Below, piece by piece: positions 56,674 through 64,000 of a DNA stretch of 64,000 nucleotides. The first letter of the stretch is position 1; the number at the start of each line of letters is the position of its first letter. Source of the DNA: Pontivivens ytuae. Its GTDB lineage: Bacteria > Pseudomonadota > Alphaproteobacteria > Rhodobacterales > Rhodobacteraceae. Made by a program: the position numbers and the translations under genes. Under the pieces are notes generated by a model. The model made no database searches. It saw only the letters and a list, made by a program, of their open reading frames with translations, and was not told the DNA's origin. The stretch lies in the NCBI RefSeq assembly GCF_015679265.1, contig NZ_CP064942.1:3390001-3454000 (forward strand). The letters are read 5' to 3'.

Positions 56674-57960
56674 GTGAAAATCGCCGTCATCGGATCCGGC
56701 ATCGCCGGGATGGGCGCGGCTCTCGCCTTGAGCGAGGTTGCCGACGTCACACTCATCGAAAAGGACAGCCGCTTCGGTGGTCACGCCAACACGGTGGAGG
56801 TGGACGGCCAGCCGGTCGACACCGGTTTCATCGTCTACAACCACGCGAACTATCCGCACCTGACCTCGCTCTTCGAGCATCTGGACGTGCCGACGCGCGC
56901 CTCGGACATGAGCTTCGGCATGTCGGTCAATGGCGGCCGCACGGAATATGCCTGCGACAACGTCTGGAAGGTCTTCGCCCAGCCGCTCAACATCCTCTCG
57001 CCCCGCTTTGTCGGCGGCGTGCGGGAGATCCTGCGCTTCCACCGTGAGGCACAGTCCGATCTCGTCGAGGGGCGGCTGGAGGGGCTGAGCCTCGGCCAGT
57101 ATCTCGAGGCCGGCGGCTATGGCGACTGGCTGCGCGACTGCTTCCTGCTGCCGATGGGCGGGGCGATCTGGTCGACGCCGACCGGTGACATGCTCGATTT
57201 CCCGGCGGAGAACTTCGTCCATTTCTTCAAGAACCACCAGCTTCTGAACGGCAACGGGCCGGGGCACCGCTGGCGCACGGTCGATGGCGGCTCCCGCGAA
57301 TATGTCCGCCGCCTGATCGGGCGGCTGCCGACCGCGGTCGCGGGCATTGGCGTGGCGGAGATCCGGCGGCCCGGCGGGCGGCCCCTTGTGCGCTTCACCG
57401 ACGGGTCCGAGGCGAGCTTCGATCAGGTGGTGCTTGCGTCCCACGCGCCGCAGTCCCGCGCGATAATCGCCGATCTGGATGCGGAGGAGCGCGATGTGCT
57501 CTCCAGCTTCCAGACCTCGCGCAACATCGCCTGGCTGCACTCCGACCCCGCGCTGATGCCGAAGCGCAAGCGCGTGTGGTCGAGCTGGAACTTCCTGTCC
57601 GACGGTAACGACACCGACCGGCCCGCGCCGATCACCTATTGGATGAACCGGCTGCAGGGGATCGAGGGCCGCGACTACTTCGTCTCGCTCAACCCCGCCC
57701 AGCCGCCGGAGCGGGCCCATGCCCGCTTTGAATACGCGCACCCGCTCTTCACCCAAGCCGCGTTCGACGCGCAGGGCCGGATGGACACGATCCAGGGCCG
57801 CGGCGGCGTGTGGTATGCAGGGGCATGGCTGGGCTACGGCTTCCACGAGGACGGGCTGCGCGCCGGTCTGCGCGTCGCCGCGGCACTGGGTGCGACCCCC
57901 TCCTGGGCGGGCGAGCCGATCGAACCGATGGCCACACCGCTGGCCGCAGCGGCGGAATGA
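56674..57960 (+). CDS. Flavin amine oxidase-like FAD oxidoreductase
   Basis: A 428-residue flavoprotein. The Rossmann motif is IAVIGSGIAGMGAALALSEV and the second is KDSRFGGHANTVEVDGQPVD. The C-terminal FAD segment is GGVWYAGAWLGYGFHEDGLR. Proteins of this type lie beside DUF1365 and Cfa genes in many alphaproteobacteria and are implicated in modification of membrane unsaturated fatty acids, including methylated furan fatty acids. The exact reaction here is not deducible. It overlaps DUF1365 by ATGA. Confidence 0.87.
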   Translation: MKIAVIGSGIAGMGAALALSEVADVTLIEKDSRFGGHANTVEVDGQPVDTGFIVYNHANYPHLTSLFEHLDVPTRASDMSFGMSVNGGRTEYACDNVWKVFAQPLNILSPRFVGGVREILRFHREAQSDLVEGRLEGLSLGQYLEAGGYGDWLRDCFLLPMGGAIWSTPTGDMLDFPAENFVHFFKNHQLLNGNGPGHRWRTVDGGSREYVRRLIGRLPTAVAGIGVAEIRRPGGRPLVRFTDGSEASFDQVVLASHAPQSRAIIADLDAEERDVLSSFQTSRNIAWLHSDPALMPKRKRVWSSWNFLSDGNDTDRPAPITYWMNRLQGIEGRDYFVSLNPAQPPERAHARFEYAHPLFTQAAFDAQGRMDTIQGRGGVWYAGAWLGYGFHEDGLRAGLRVAAALGATPSWAGEPIEPMATPLAAAAE

Positions 57961-58685
57961 GCGCGATCACCCTATATCGCGGGCATGTCATGCACATGCG
58001 GCTGCAACCGAAGCGCCACCGCTTCCGCTACCGCGTGTTCTCCTGCCTCTTCGACATTGACCGGATGGAGGAGGCGATGGCTGGCTCCCGCATCTGGGAC
58101 CGCGTGCTGCGCTTCGACAACCGCGACCACGGCGCGCGCGACGGCTCGCCCCTTCGCCCGTGGGTGGAGCGGCGACTGGCCGAGATCGGGCTAGCCCCAC
58201 CCGAACGGATCGAATTGCACTGTTTCCCGAGGCTTTGGGGCTATGTCTTCAACCCGCTCTCTGTCTATTTCTGCTACCGCGACGGCGCGCTCTACGCCAC
58301 GCTCTACGAGGTGAAGAACACGTATGGCGGGCAGGAGGTCTATGTCCTCCCGGCCGAGGCACGGGACGGCATGGTCCGCCAGCGGCAGGACAAGACCTTC
58401 TGGGTCTCGCCCTTCATCCCGATGGAGCAGACCTACCGCTTCGATCTCGCGGCCCCGGGGGAGAAGCTGGCGCTCCGCATTCGCCAGAACGGCGACGACG
58501 GCGAGATTCTGATCGCGACCCATACGGCTATCGGCGAGCCCGCGACCGACGCGGCCCTCGCCCGCGCCGTCGCGGCCCACCCGCTGATGACGCTCAAGGT
58601 GATCGCCGCGATCCACTGGCAGGCGCTGCGGCTGGCGCTGAAGGGCGTGAAGTTCCTCGGCACCTCCGACCCCGCGACCCGCTGA
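57957..58685 (+). CDS. DUF1365 protein
   Basis: A 242-residue protein with the family start ITLYRGHVMHMRLQPKRHRFRYRVF, then LHCFPRLWGYVFNPLSVYFCYR and the VKNTYGGQEVYV segment. It is always found between a flavin amine oxidase-like gene and a Cfa-type methyltransferase in the loci I know, suggesting a shared membrane-lipid pathway. Confidence 0.88.
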   Translation: MSAITLYRGHVMHMRLQPKRHRFRYRVFSCLFDIDRMEEAMAGSRIWDRVLRFDNRDHGARDGSPLRPWVERRLAEIGLAPPERIELHCFPRLWGYVFNPLSVYFCYRDGALYATLYEVKNTYGGQEVYVLPAEARDGMVRQRQDKTFWVSPFIPMEQTYRFDLAAPGEKLALRIRQNGDDGEILIATHTAIGEPATDAALARAVAAHPLMTLKVIAAIHWQALRLALKGVKFLGTSDPATR

Positions 58686-58747
58686 CAGGTTTACTCGACA
58701 CCCGAACCACTTACAGTCGGCATGAAGACCGACGGGAGGCTTCACCC

Positions 58748-59959
58748 ATGACTCACCTCACCTCCACCGCCGGACAGACCGATCTGCCGCGCTGGTTCGC
58801 CCGTGCCTTCGACACGCTCTGCGGCATCCGCGCCGGCACCATCGATATTGAGCTGCCCGATGGCCGCGTGTTCCGTGCCGCGGGGCCGGAACCCGGTCCC
58901 TACGGCCGCATCGACGTCAAGGACGGCGCGATGTTCTCCCGCGTCGTTCGAGACGGGGAGATCGGGTTTTCCGAGGCCTTCATGGACGGCCAGTGGGACA
59001 CGCCCGACCTGCAATCGCTGCTCGATGTCCTGCTCCTCAACAATGACGAGATCGGGCGGCAGACGCCCGGCATGGCGCTGGTCCGCGTCTGGGAGCGGAT
59101 CAACCACCTCCTGCGCCGGAACTCCAAGGTGCAGGCGAAGAAGAACATCAGCTACCACTACGATCTCGGCAACGATTTCTATTCACTCTGGCTCGACGAC
59201 ACGATGAGCTATTCCAGCGCCATCTTCACCGAGCCGCAGCAGAGCCTGGAGGACGCGCAGACCGCCAAATACGCCTCCATGTGCGACCAGATCGGGGTGA
59301 AGCCCGGCGATCATATCCTGGAGATCGGCTGCGGCTGGGGCGGTTTCGCCGAGTACGCGGCGAAGGAACGCGGCGCGCGCGTCACCGGCCTCACCATCTC
59401 GAAGGAGCAGCACGACTACGCGGTGGAGCGCATCCGCCGCGCCGGGCTCGAAGGGCAGGTGGAGATCGCGCTGCGCGACTACCGTGACGAGACCGGCACC
59501 TACGATGGCATCGCCTCCATCGAGATGTTCGAGGCGGTGGGTGAGCGCTACTGGCCCGCCTATTTCGACAGCGTGCGCGAGCGGCTGAAGCCCGGCGCGA
59601 AGGGCACCTTCCAGATCATTACCATCGCCGACCGCCTTTTCCCCGAATACCGCAAGGGCGTGGATTTCATCCAGAAATACATCTTCCCCGGCGGCATGCT
59701 CCCCTCGATGAGCGCCCTGCGGGAGCAGGTGGCGAAGGCGGACCTCGCCGAGGTCACCAATATCGAGTTCGGGCAAAGCTATTCGGAGACGCTGCGCCGC
59801 TGGCACGAGACCTTCAACGCGAAGTGGGACGAGATCTCGGCCCAGGGTTTCGACGACCGCTTCCGCCGGATGTGGAACTTCTACCTCACGAGCTGTGCCG
59901 CGACCTTCCAGCAGCGCACCACGGATGTGGTCCAGCTCACGGTGACCCGCCCCCGCTGA
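58748..59959 (+). CDS. Cyclopropane-fatty-acyl-phospholipid synthase family methyltransferase
   Basis: A 403-residue SAM-dependent methyltransferase that acts on unsaturated phospholipid acyl chains. The catalytic domain begins YHYDLGNDFYSLWLDDTMSY, with SAM motif LEIGCGWGGFAEYAAKERGA and the conserved EMFEAVGERYW and QIITIADRLF segments. The product could be a cyclopropane or a methylated precursor of furan fatty acids. The ATG at 58748 follows GGGAGG. It is co-transcribed with DUF1365. Confidence 0.9.
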   Translation: MTHLTSTAGQTDLPRWFARAFDTLCGIRAGTIDIELPDGRVFRAAGPEPGPYGRIDVKDGAMFSRVVRDGEIGFSEAFMDGQWDTPDLQSLLDVLLLNNDEIGRQTPGMALVRVWERINHLLRRNSKVQAKKNISYHYDLGNDFYSLWLDDTMSYSSAIFTEPQQSLEDAQTAKYASMCDQIGVKPGDHILEIGCGWGGFAEYAAKERGARVTGLTISKEQHDYAVERIRRAGLEGQVEIALRDYRDETGTYDGIASIEMFEAVGERYWPAYFDSVRERLKPGAKGTFQIITIADRLFPEYRKGVDFIQKYIFPGGMLPSMSALREQVAKADLAEVTNIEFGQSYSETLRRWHETFNAKWDEISAQGFDDRFRRMWNFYLTSCAATFQQRTTDVVQLTVTRPR

Positions 59960-60067
59960 ATGCGCCCGAGCCGATGTGAGGCGCGAGCGCTTCCCATCGG
60001 CCTCGCGCGGCCCACATAGAATGCGAGTTCGCGCGGTCCGGCCGCCGACATCACCGGGGGGTTGACC

Positions 60068-61369
60068 ATGAGACTGCCGCGCAGCGTCCTCGCCGCCTAT
60101 GCAGCACCTGCGCTGCCGCTGGCGGCGATCTACCTGCCGGTCTTCGTGTTCCTCGCCCCGTTCTGGTCGGGTGAGATGGGTCTTTCCGTCGGCGCGATCG
60201 GTGCCGTGTTCATCGCGATCCGCCTCTTCGATGCCTTCAGCGACCCGGCCATGGGCTGGCTCAGCGACCGGCTGCCCATCGGCGGGCGGCGGCGCAAGCC
60301 GTGGCTGGTCGTTGCCGTGCCGGGCATCGCGGTGGCAAGCTGGGCGCTGCTCGCCCCGCCCGACGGCGTCGGGATCGGCTGGTTCGCGGGTTTCCTGCTG
60401 ATGCTCACCGTGTCGTGGACCATGTTCCTGACGCCTTACTTCTCCTGGGGTGCGGAGCTTTCCGGCGACTACTCCGAACGCTCCCGCATCACCGTCTGGC
60501 GGGAGACGGTGGGCCTGCTCGGCACCGTCTGCGCCATGCTGCTCTATGGCACCGCAGATCCGGGCTCCGGCCTCGCGCGCGTCGCCCTGCTGGTGGCCGT
60601 GGGCCTGCCGATCCTGACGCTCATCGCGATCTGGAAGGCGCCCGAGCCCAAGGCCGGCCGCGGCACTCCCGCCGCCCGCACGCTGCTCCGCGTGATGCGA
60701 GAGGAGCCGGTCTTCGCCCGCCTGATCGTCGCCTACCTCATCAATGGGGCGGCCAACGGGCTGTCGGCGACGCTGTTCCTCTTCTTCGTCGAGTTCCGCC
60801 TCGGCGCGCCGGAGGCCGGGGGCCCGCTCCTTATCCTCTATTTCGGGGCCGCCATGCTCGGCGCGCCGATCTGGATCTGGTCGGCCCGCCGCTTCGACAA
60901 GCACCGGGTCTGGTGCCTCGCCATGATCTACGCCGCGACGGTCTTCACCTGGGCGTTCCTGCTGGGGGAGGGCGACGTGATGCTCTTCGCCGTGATCTCG
61001 GGCCTCGCAGGACTGGCGCTGGGCGCCGATCTCGCGCTGCCGCCCGCGATGCAGGCCGACGTGGTGGACCTCGACACGGCGCGCAGCGGCAAGGCGCGGA
61101 CCGGCGCCTTCTTCGCGCTGTGGTCGGTGGCGACCAAGGCGGCGGTGGCCGTGTCGGGGGGCGTCGCGCTCCTGATCCTCGACATGGTCGGCTTCTCGGG
61201 GCAGGGCGGCAATGACGAGACGGCGCTGATCTGGGTCGCCGCCCTCTACGCCCTCGCCCCCGTCGCGCTGAAGCTCACGGCGGTCGCGATGATGTGGAAC
61301 TTCCCGCTCAACCGCGCCCGCGTCGCCGATGTGCGCGCCCGGATCGACGCTATGGCGCCGGCCGAGTGA
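60068..61369 (+). CDS. MFS transporter, GPH (sugar/cation symporter)-like
   Basis: A 433-residue transporter with 12 membrane helices. The GPH signature region is FDAFSDPAMGWLSDRLPIGGRRRKPWLVV, followed by YFSWGAELSGDYSERSRITVWRE. Homologues sit in the same operon as Cfa/DUF1365 in Rhodobacter; the substrate is unknown. The ATG at 60068 has a GGGGG ribosome-binding site; a TTG two codons upstream is in frame. The 3' end overlaps the lipoprotein gene by 20 nt. Confidence 0.88.
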   Translation: MRLPRSVLAAYAAPALPLAAIYLPVFVFLAPFWSGEMGLSVGAIGAVFIAIRLFDAFSDPAMGWLSDRLPIGGRRRKPWLVVAVPGIAVASWALLAPPDGVGIGWFAGFLLMLTVSWTMFLTPYFSWGAELSGDYSERSRITVWRETVGLLGTVCAMLLYGTADPGSGLARVALLVAVGLPILTLIAIWKAPEPKAGRGTPAARTLLRVMREEPVFARLIVAYLINGAANGLSATLFLFFVEFRLGAPEAGGPLLILYFGAAMLGAPIWIWSARRFDKHRVWCLAMIYAATVFTWAFLLGEGDVMLFAVISGLAGLALGADLALPPAMQADVVDLDTARSGKARTGAFFALWSVATKAAVAVSGGVALLILDMVGFSGQGGNDETALIWVAALYALAPVALKLTAVAMMWNFPLNRARVADVRARIDAMAPAE

Positions 61370-61835
61370 CCAGCGGGCCCAGCGTCGCGATCACCGAGCG
61401 GGCGTCGTAGGCCATCACGTCCTCCGCCGGTTTCTCCCCGTCGAAGACCACGATGTCGGCGAACGCTTCGTAGCGCGTGATCGGCCGCGTCGTGACGGTG
61501 TCGAGCCCGGCGAGGCCCGGGCGATGGAACGGATAGCCAAACCGGTCAAAGCCCGTGCTGGTGCTGCGGAACGACGTCTCCGCCTCCGTCCCGCGATCAG
61601 CGATCCGGAACCAGTCGTGACCGGAGGCGAGCGTCACCTCCGCCGCGCGGAAGAGCATGTAGGACTCCACCGTTGAGCGGTGCGTCAGCGAGTTGCCGGA
61701 GAAGGCGATGCGGTAGCGGCCGTCCTCCAGCGCGGTGTCGGTATAGCCCGTCCCGCCGCTCGCAGGGGCATAGGCCGTGGGTCCGCCACAGGCGGCCAGC
61801 AGCAGGGCCAGACCGGCAAAGACTGTGATACGCAT
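61350..61835 (-). CDS. Lipoprotein, CC0125/CC1285 family
   Basis: A 161-residue lipoprotein. The lipobox is LALLLAACGG, with Cys17 as the modified residue. The mature part has the family pattern DGRYRIAFSGNSLTHRSTVESYMLFRAAEVTL. Its function is unknown. It is convergent with the MFS gene (20-nt overlap) and may be part of the same stress locus. Confidence 0.85.
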   Translation of the reverse strand: MRITVFAGLALLLAACGGPTAYAPASGGTGYTDTALEDGRYRIAFSGNSLTHRSTVESYMLFRAAEVTLASGHDWFRIADRGTEAETSFRSTSTGFDRFGYPFHRPGLAGLDTVTTRPITRYEAFADIVVFDGEKPAEDVMAYDARSVIATLGPLVTRPAP

Positions 61836-61898
61836 GGGACGCCTCCTCCCCTCACAGATAGGGGGAGGGGGCGGTCCCGCCAATCGATGCGTGCTAAA

Positions 61899-62825
61899 TC
61901 AGGACGCGCGCCGCCGCCGCCGGCCCTCACGCCCGCCGCGGGCGCCAGCGGGTGCCTCGCCCGGCGCCTTGTTGGTGCGGATCCACTCCGCCCCGTGCGG
62001 GTCGTTGTTCATCAGGAAGTTGGCGGCGCGCACCGCCTCCATCTCCTGCGGGCGGATCGGGTTCATGATCGCGGACGTCATCCCCGCCTGGATCGCCATC
62101 GGCAGGAAGGCCGCGCCCAGCCCGTGCCGGTTCGGCAGCCCGAACGAGATGTTGGAGGCGCCGCAGGTCGTATTCACCCTCAGCTCCTCGCGCAGCCGTT
62201 TCACGAGCGCGAAGACCTGGAGGCCTGCAGTGCCCATCGCGCCCACCGGCATCACCAGCGGATCGACCACGATGTCGTGCGCCGGGATGCCGAAATCGGC
62301 CGCGCGCTCCACGATCTTCTTCGCGACGGCGAAGCGGACCTCGGGATCCTCGGAAATCCCGGTGTCATCGTTGGAGATCGCGACGACCGGCACGTTGTAT
62401 TTCTTGACCAGCGGCAGGATCGCCTCCAGCCGCTCCTCCTCGCCGGTCACCGAATTGAGCAGGGGACGACCCTCGGCCGCCTCCAGCCCGGCCTCCAGCG
62501 CGCCGGGCACGGACGAGTCGATGCAGAGCGGCACGTCGGTCAGCCCCTGCACCAGTTCGATCATCTGCCGCATCAACGGCGGCTCGGTCTCGTTCGGGTT
62601 GGGGTTGGAGTTGTAGACAACGCCCGCGTTGACATCGAGCATCGTCGCACCCGCCGCCACCTGCTCCAGCGCATCCTTCTCCACCGTCGAGAAGTCGCCA
62701 GCCTCCAGCTCCGCCGCGAGCTTCTTGCGGCCCGTGGGATTGATCCGCTCCCCGATGACGCAGAAGGGCTGATCGAAGCCGATGATTGCGGTTTTCGACT
62801 TCGACTCGACGACGGTCTGCGTCAT
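61899..62825 (-). CDS. Pterin-binding methyltetrahydrofolate:corrinoid methyltransferase
   Basis: A 308-residue TIM-barrel protein of the MetH-pterin/AcsE type. Recognisable segments are IGERINPTGRKKLAAELEAG, VEKDALEQVAAGATMLDVNAG and DVPLCIDSSVPGALEAGLE, and the last 30 or so residues are an Arg/Ala-rich tail. It transfers methyl groups between tetrahydrofolate and a corrinoid protein. The corrinoid protein and trimethylamine methyltransferase-like partners are presumably beyond the right edge. Confidence 0.88.
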   Translation of the reverse strand: MTQTVVESKSKTAIIGFDQPFCVIGERINPTGRKKLAAELEAGDFSTVEKDALEQVAAGATMLDVNAGVVYNSNPNPNETEPPLMRQMIELVQGLTDVPLCIDSSVPGALEAGLEAAEGRPLLNSVTGEEERLEAILPLVKKYNVPVVAISNDDTGISEDPEVRFAVAKKIVERAADFGIPAHDIVVDPLVMPVGAMGTAGLQVFALVKRLREELRVNTTCGASNISFGLPNRHGLGAAFLPMAIQAGMTSAIMNPIRPQEMEAVRAANFLMNNDPHGAEWIRTNKAPGEAPAGARGGREGRRRRRAS

Positions 62826-62838
62826 GGGCTGTCTGTCC

Positions 62839-63750
62839 TCAGGCTTGAGCCGCGCGGGTCGGGGCGGCCCCGTGCGCGGACGTGAACTCGGCGGTCGTGG
62901 TGATACCGCCCAGCGGGAAGAAGTGCACGGCCTCGATGCCGAAGGCGGGATTGGCGGTCTTGTGCGCTGCAAGCTCGCGCAGGAAGTCCTCCGGCGTGAA
63001 GGGCAGCACCAGCTTGGTGAGGTCCGCCGCACGGCGCTGCAGCACGCGCAGAGACGGGCCGACACCGCACATCATGGCGAACTTGATGAGGGTCTGCAGC
63101 TTCGCGGGCCCCGCCACGCCGATATGGATCGGCAGGTCGATCCCCTCGGCCGCGAGCCGCTCGGCCCAGGCGATGACGGGTTTCGCTTCGAAGCAGAACT
63201 GCGTCGCGATCGCCATGCGCGCGTCCGTCCGCTCCGAAAACGCCTGCTTCCAGCCGAGCGCGGCGCTGACATTCGCGTCCGAGCCGTCAGGATCGATGTC
63301 CCTGTTGCCCTCCGGGTGTCCCGCGACATGCAGTCGGGTAAAACCGTGCGCATCGAACAGCCCGGTCTCCAGCAGCTGCATCGAGGTCTCGAAGTCGCCC
63401 TTCGCCTCCGCCACGCCGCCCGCAAGCACCAGTGCCTGATGCACGCCCAGATCGGCATAGCCCGCGAGCCAATCGTTCAACTCCGCCTTGTTCGCCACGA
63501 TCCGCGCGGGAACATGCGGCATCACCTCGAAGCCTTCGTTCACCAGCCGGGCGGCGGTCGCGCGCATCTCCTCGATCGGCGTGCCGTCGATATGGGCGAT
63601 GTAGACGCGGGTGCCCGCGGGCAGCAGATCGCGGAAATCGGCGATCTTCTCCGCCGTGCGCGGCATCACTTCGATGGAAAACCCGTCTAGAAAGCCCGCA
63701 AGCCCCGCAGGAGCAGGGGCCTTCCGCCGAAAGCTCAGAATGTTGCTCAT
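62839..63750 (-). CDS. Methylenetetrahydrofolate reductase-like protein
   Basis: A 303-residue MetF-fold protein, one domain of TIM-barrel type (RVYIAHIDGTPIEEMRATAA, HVPARIVANKAELNDWLAG, FDAHGFTRLHVAGHPEGN, DLPIHIGVAGPAKLQTLIKF). It probably oxidises methyl-THF derived from demethylation. It is not the methionine-pathway MetF in context, because it is linked to the pterin methyltransferase and the next gene. The start overlaps the upstream stop by ATGA. Confidence 0.85.
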   Translation of the reverse strand: MSNILSFRRKAPAPAGLAGFLDGFSIEVMPRTAEKIADFRDLLPAGTRVYIAHIDGTPIEEMRATAARLVNEGFEVMPHVPARIVANKAELNDWLAGYADLGVHQALVLAGGVAEAKGDFETSMQLLETGLFDAHGFTRLHVAGHPEGNRDIDPDGSDANVSAALGWKQAFSERTDARMAIATQFCFEAKPVIAWAERLAAEGIDLPIHIGVAGPAKLQTLIKFAMMCGVGPSLRVLQRRAADLTKLVLPFTPEDFLRELAAHKTANPAFGIEAVHFFPLGGITTTAEFTSAHGAAPTRAAQA

Positions 63751-64000
63751 GACCGCGCCTCCGCCCATCCTTCGTTGGCGATCAGGGTGCGGAGCCGGTC
63801 CGCGTCGTATTCCGCGTCGAGCCGGGCGGCCTCAGCCGCGGCAACGTCCGACTGCTCACCGTCGACGGCATAGGGCTCGGCCCGCCGCCATTCGGCCAGA
63901 TAGTCGTCGGTGCCCGCCGCGCCACCCTTCATGGCGGCCCGGTCGATGGCCTGCTCGAAGCGCTCGGGCAACTGCACCTTCGCGCCGCGACGCCCCTTGC
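63747..64000 (-). CDS. Virulence-factor-family small protein, 5' part beyond the edge
   Basis: A partial gene: the minus-strand frame runs off the right end, so its start is missing. The visible C-terminal 84 residues begin KGRRGAKVQLPERFEQAIDR, then DDYLAEWRRAEPYAVDGEQ. I recognise the PF13769-type virulence factor pattern; despite its name, the family is found with corrinoid/methyltransferase genes in roseobacters. An apparent start inside (63977) reads GTG but continues upstream in frame. Confidence 0.72.
   Translation of the reverse strand, partial: KGRRGAKVQLPERFEQAIDRAAMKGGAAGTDDYLAEWRRAEPYAVDGEQSDVAAAEAARLDAEYDADRLRTLIANEGWAEARS

Overview
The window is GC-rich, densely packed alphaproteobacterial chromosome. 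It almost certainly comes from an aerobic anoxygenic phototroph of the Rhodobacteraceae (Roseobacter group). The evidence is a photosynthesis gene cluster (PGC) in the order idi-bchP-pucC-like-bchG-ppsR-ppaA running left and bchFNBHL-bchM-lhaA-puhABC-orf-acsF-puhE-hemA running right. The oxygen-dependent cyclase AcsF, an AcuI acryloyl-CoA reductase, a BCCT osmolyte/sulfonium transporter and characteristic intergenic elements point the same way. No rRNA, tRNA, CRISPR, prophage or insertion sequence was seen.

Positions 80-22034 hold about half of the PGC. It encodes bacteriochlorophyll a synthesis from 5-aminolevulinate (HemA) through Mg-chelatase H, BchM, AcsF, dark protochlorophyllide reductase (BchNBL), BchF, BchG and BchP. 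It also encodes reaction-centre H and its assembly factors (PuhA, B, C, E, LhaA) and the redox/light regulators PpsR and PpaA. Four perfect TGT-N12-ACA PpsR/CrtJ-type sites were found, two in the ppaA/bchF divergent region and two at the start of bchG. Most genes overlap by ATGA or TGATG, so the cluster is translationally coupled. The puf and crt genes and bchCXYZ, bchD/I lie outside the window.

Positions 22248-32473 are mostly housekeeping and metabolism: AmtB, a metallo-beta-lactamase-fold/FAD-monooxygenase/DUF2783 trio, RpiA, glutathione reductase, HflK-HflC and exonuclease VII large subunit.

Positions 32478-37040 (minus strand) are the most novel coding region. Six small paralogous secreted proteins, each with four conserved cysteines, are encoded in one overlapping run. 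Embedded in it is a 715-residue thioredoxin-fold DUF255-type protein with a CxxC motif and a DsbD-alpha-like C-terminus. It looks like an undescribed extracytoplasmic thiol/disulfide module.

Positions 37218-52285 contain an orphan NuoE-NuoF fusion, a serine hydrolase, a C-S lyase-type aminotransferase, an ankyrin protein, two deformylases (the second degenerate), Fmt, small membrane proteins, RNase H, a GFA-methyltransferase fusion, DUF3429, LysE, a Met-rich DUF2182 protein with DUF1326, and AcuI. The 498-bp gap at 48399-48896 carries seven consecutive stem-loops. Four share a loop core CCACCCCTGG while their stems change in a compensatory way, which suggests an undescribed structured RNA or protein-binding array.

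Positions 52560-61835 hold a MarR regulator with a BCCT transporter, then photolyase, flavin amine oxidase-like protein, DUF1365, Cfa-type methyltransferase, MFS transporter and a CC0125/CC1285-type lipoprotein. This gene set resembles the sigma-E/ChrR singlet-oxygen regulon of Rhodobacter sphaeroides, and a TGATCC-N18-TAAG promoter lies just upstream of the photolyase. The right edge (61899-64000) holds a folate/corrinoid one-carbon cluster that continues beyond the window.
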